From JALYRV01 sp035512575 (lineage in GTDB: Bacteria > Acidobacteriota > Vicinamibacteria > Vicinamibacterales > SCN-69-37), in contig DATKDT010000126.1 of assembly GCA_035512575.1 (NCBI GenBank), positions 1-5,949 of the forward strand: a stretch of DNA of 5,949 nucleotides, written 5' to 3'. Below are positions 4,550 to 5,949 of this stretch, piece after piece (position 1 is the stretch's first letter; every line of letters starts with the position of its first letter). The notes beneath the pieces were generated by a model, which saw only the letters and a program-made list of their open reading frames with translations, was not told the origin of the DNA and did not search any database. The translations under genes and the position numbers were made by a program.

Positions 4550-5023
4550 ATGACCCGGACGAACATCCGGCTGCTGGCGGCGACGGCGCTGACCCTGGCG
4601 ATTTCGGCTTGCGGCGGCGGGCCGACGTTTCCGGCGTTGCAGGGCGTGAAGCTCATTCTGCCCGCGCAGGCCGAGGGCAGGCTCGTCACCTGCGAGACGT
4701 GCACGCCCGCGGCGTGGGGCGTGCTCGAAACCAGCATCACGCTCGAGAACAACGGCACCCGCGACCGCCGCATCTCAACAGTGGAGTCGCGCGTCCTCAA
4801 TCGGACGCGGAACAGCGTCATCGCCACGAATACGCGCCCCAACAAGGACTTCCCGCTCCTCGATCTGCTGCTGCCGCGAGGCGGGCGGGCCTCTCTCGAC
4901 GTGGGCGTCGTGTACTCGCCGCTGCCTCCGCCCACCGACGACATCTGGTTCGCCGTCATCGTCACCTTCGATGACGGCGCCACGATCGGCGATCAGGTGC
5001 GGCTGTTGACGCGAGTGTCGTAG
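4550..5023 (+). CDS. Predicted lipoprotein, unknown function
   Basis: A 157-aa protein that I do not recognise. It starts with a lipoprotein signal peptide: basic MTRTNIR, hydrophobic LLAATALTLA, then the lipobox ISAC with the lipidated Cys at 21, followed by GGG. The mature part of about 137 residues is rich in alternating hydrophobic residues (VLETSITLENNGTRDRRIS, then RASLDVGVVYSPL, IWFAVIVTFDDG), suggesting a beta-sandwich, Ig/FN3-like fold. This would suit an envelope protein anchored to a membrane, but it is only inferred. A CETC motif (48-51) could be a disulfide or metal site. It follows the YdjM-family gene by 9 bases and may be cotranscribed, although a TAGATT hexamer 6 bases before ATG suggests its own start. 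It ends 9 bases from the convergent prfC stop. Confidence 0.82.
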   Translation: MTRTNIRLLAATALTLAISACGGGPTFPALQGVKLILPAQAEGRLVTCETCTPAAWGVLETSITLENNGTRDRRISTVESRVLNRTRNSVIATNTRPNKDFPLLDLLLPRGGRASLDVGVVYSPLPPPTDDIWFAVIVTFDDGATIGDQVRLLTRVS

Positions 5024-5032
5024 GCGAGCGAC

Positions 5033-5949
5033 TCAGACCGGCGGTTCGGCGAACAGGCGGAACTGCGGGTGCTGGCGCTCGAAGTACTGCAGCTCCCACG
5101 CGGTCGAGAACAGCAGCACCGCGCGCTCCGCGCGATCCTGCACGGCGGTGATGTTGCCCGTCAGCGGCACGGCCACTACGGGAACGCCGGGCTCGAGCCA
5201 GCGCGCCGCCGCATAGTTCGCCGGCTCGATCGTGGCCGTCACGCCGTACTCCGACGCCAGCCGCGCCACGATCACATCGAACTGCAGCGCGCCGACGACG
5301 CCGACGATCGGCTCGCGCCGGCCGCCGAGCGCGAAGAACACCTGCATCAGTCCTTCTTCCTCGAGCTGCCGCAGGCCGCCATCGAACTGCTTGTGGCGCA
5401 GGTCGGTCAGGCGCACGAGGCCGAAGTGCTCGGCGGGGAAGTGGGGCAGCTCGGGAAAGCGAATCGCCGGCCCGGTGTGCAGCGTGTCGCCAATGGCAAA
5501 GCGCCCGGGATTCACGAGCCCGACGATGTCGCCGGCGTAGGCGAGCTCGATGGTCTCGCGCTCGCGGCCGAAGAAGCGGTACGCGCGCGACGCGCGAATC
5601 GTTTCGCCGAGCCGGCTGTTCTGCATCGCCATGTCCTTCGTGAACCGGCCCGAGCAGATCCGGATGAACGCGACGCGGTCGCGGTGCTTCGGATCCATGT
5701 TCGCCTGGATCTTGAAGACGAAGGCCGTGAACTGATCGTCGGTCGGTTCGACCACGCGCGTGTCGGCCTGGCGGGGCGACGGCGACGGCGCCAGCGCGAT
5801 CAGCGCCTCGAGGAACGGCTCGAGGCCGAAGTTGGTGAGCGCGCTGCCGAAGAACACCGGCGTCTGGCGCACGGCGCGGTATTCGATCGCGTCGAACTTC
5901 GTGCCGGCGGTGCCGAGCAGCGCGAGCGATTCCGACAGCTCGTGCAGCA
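5033..5949 (-). CDS. prfC: Peptide chain release factor 3 (C-terminal part; 5' end beyond window)
   Basis: RF3 is a translational GTPase that recycles RF1/RF2 from the ribosome after peptide release. About 304 residues are visible, ending with TGA at 5035-5033; the full protein is usually about 530 aa, so the P-loop and most of the G domain lie beyond the right edge. Visible parts are the end of the G domain with TPVFFGSALTNFG (the SAL/G5 region, near 5865-5828), domain II with FTAFVFKIQANMDPKHRDRVAFIRICSG, the GDIVGLVNPGRFAIGDTL turn, then domain III with FPELPHFPAEHF, LEEEGLMQVF and REPIVGVVGALQFDV, a diagnostic RF3 stretch that separates it from EF-G. The frame is open through 5949, continuing upstream of the in-frame GTG at 5872, which is internal and not a start. 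The gene converges on the lipoprotein gene with a 9-base gap and no obvious terminator. Confidence 0.96.
   Translation of the reverse strand, partial: LHELSESLALLGTAGTKFDAIEYRAVRQTPVFFGSALTNFGLEPFLEALIALAPSPSPRQADTRVVEPTDDQFTAFVFKIQANMDPKHRDRVAFIRICSGRFTKDMAMQNSRLGETIRASRAYRFFGRERETIELAYAGDIVGLVNPGRFAIGDTLHTGPAIRFPELPHFPAEHFGLVRLTDLRHKQFDGGLRQLEEEGLMQVFFALGGRREPIVGVVGALQFDVIVARLASEYGVTATIEPANYAAARWLEPGVPVVAVPLTGNITAVQDRAERAVLLFSTAWELQYFERQHPQFRLFAEPPV

Noticed and set aside
3874..4974. 366-codon plus-strand open frame
   Set aside because: Out-of-frame shadow covering the YdjM-family and lipoprotein genes, with Arg/Ala-rich composition and no recognisable domain.

Overview
The window is high-GC bacterial chromosomal DNA carrying eight protein-coding genes and no rRNA, tRNA, CRISPR array or transposase gene that I can see. 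Its mix (recA followed by a GTAG-type palindromic repeat, an acidobacterial-style DUF3662/FHA protein paired with a PP2C phosphatase, small membrane proteins) would fit an Acidobacteriota genome, perhaps Vicinamibacteria. That placement is an impression, not a demonstrated assignment.

Layout. On the minus strand, in transcription order from 3799 down to 1: recA (3799-2759), an HXXEE-motif membrane protein (2703-2257), a 116-aa three-helix membrane protein (2121-1771), a DUF3662-like/FHA protein (1741-833) and a PP2C-type phosphatase (836 to beyond the left edge). The last two overlap by 4 bases (ATGA) and form a clear phosphosignalling pair. Divergent from recA on the plus strand are a YdjM-family membrane-associated putative hydrolase (4028-4540) and a small lipoprotein (4550-5023). 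The C-terminal part of peptide chain release factor 3 (prfC, minus strand) converges on the lipoprotein with a 9-base gap and runs off the right edge. No stretch over 300 bases lacks a gene; the largest gap (3800-4027) is the recA/YdjM divergent control region.

Regulation. recA has a textbook sigma70 promoter (TTGACA, 17 bases, TAGAAT), a Shine-Dalgarno sequence and two inverted repeats at the promoter and start point, the better one lying over the -10 box like a repressor operator. In contrast, four other genes have no Shine-Dalgarno sequence. Three of them have a TANNNT hexamer and one a GATAAT hexamer, each exactly 6 bases before the start codon, the arrangement expected for leaderless mRNAs. 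The YdjM-family gene has a TANNNT 8 bases before its ATG. This recurring start architecture is the most interesting signal in the window.

Two different perfect palindromes bracket the HXXEE gene: a GTAG-tagged 8-bp stem upstream of it (just after recA) and a 12-bp stem that contains its stop codon. Both look like dispersed REP-type elements. I found no convincing new multi-gene system; the genes are housekeeping, signalling and small uncharacterised membrane or lipoprotein genes.
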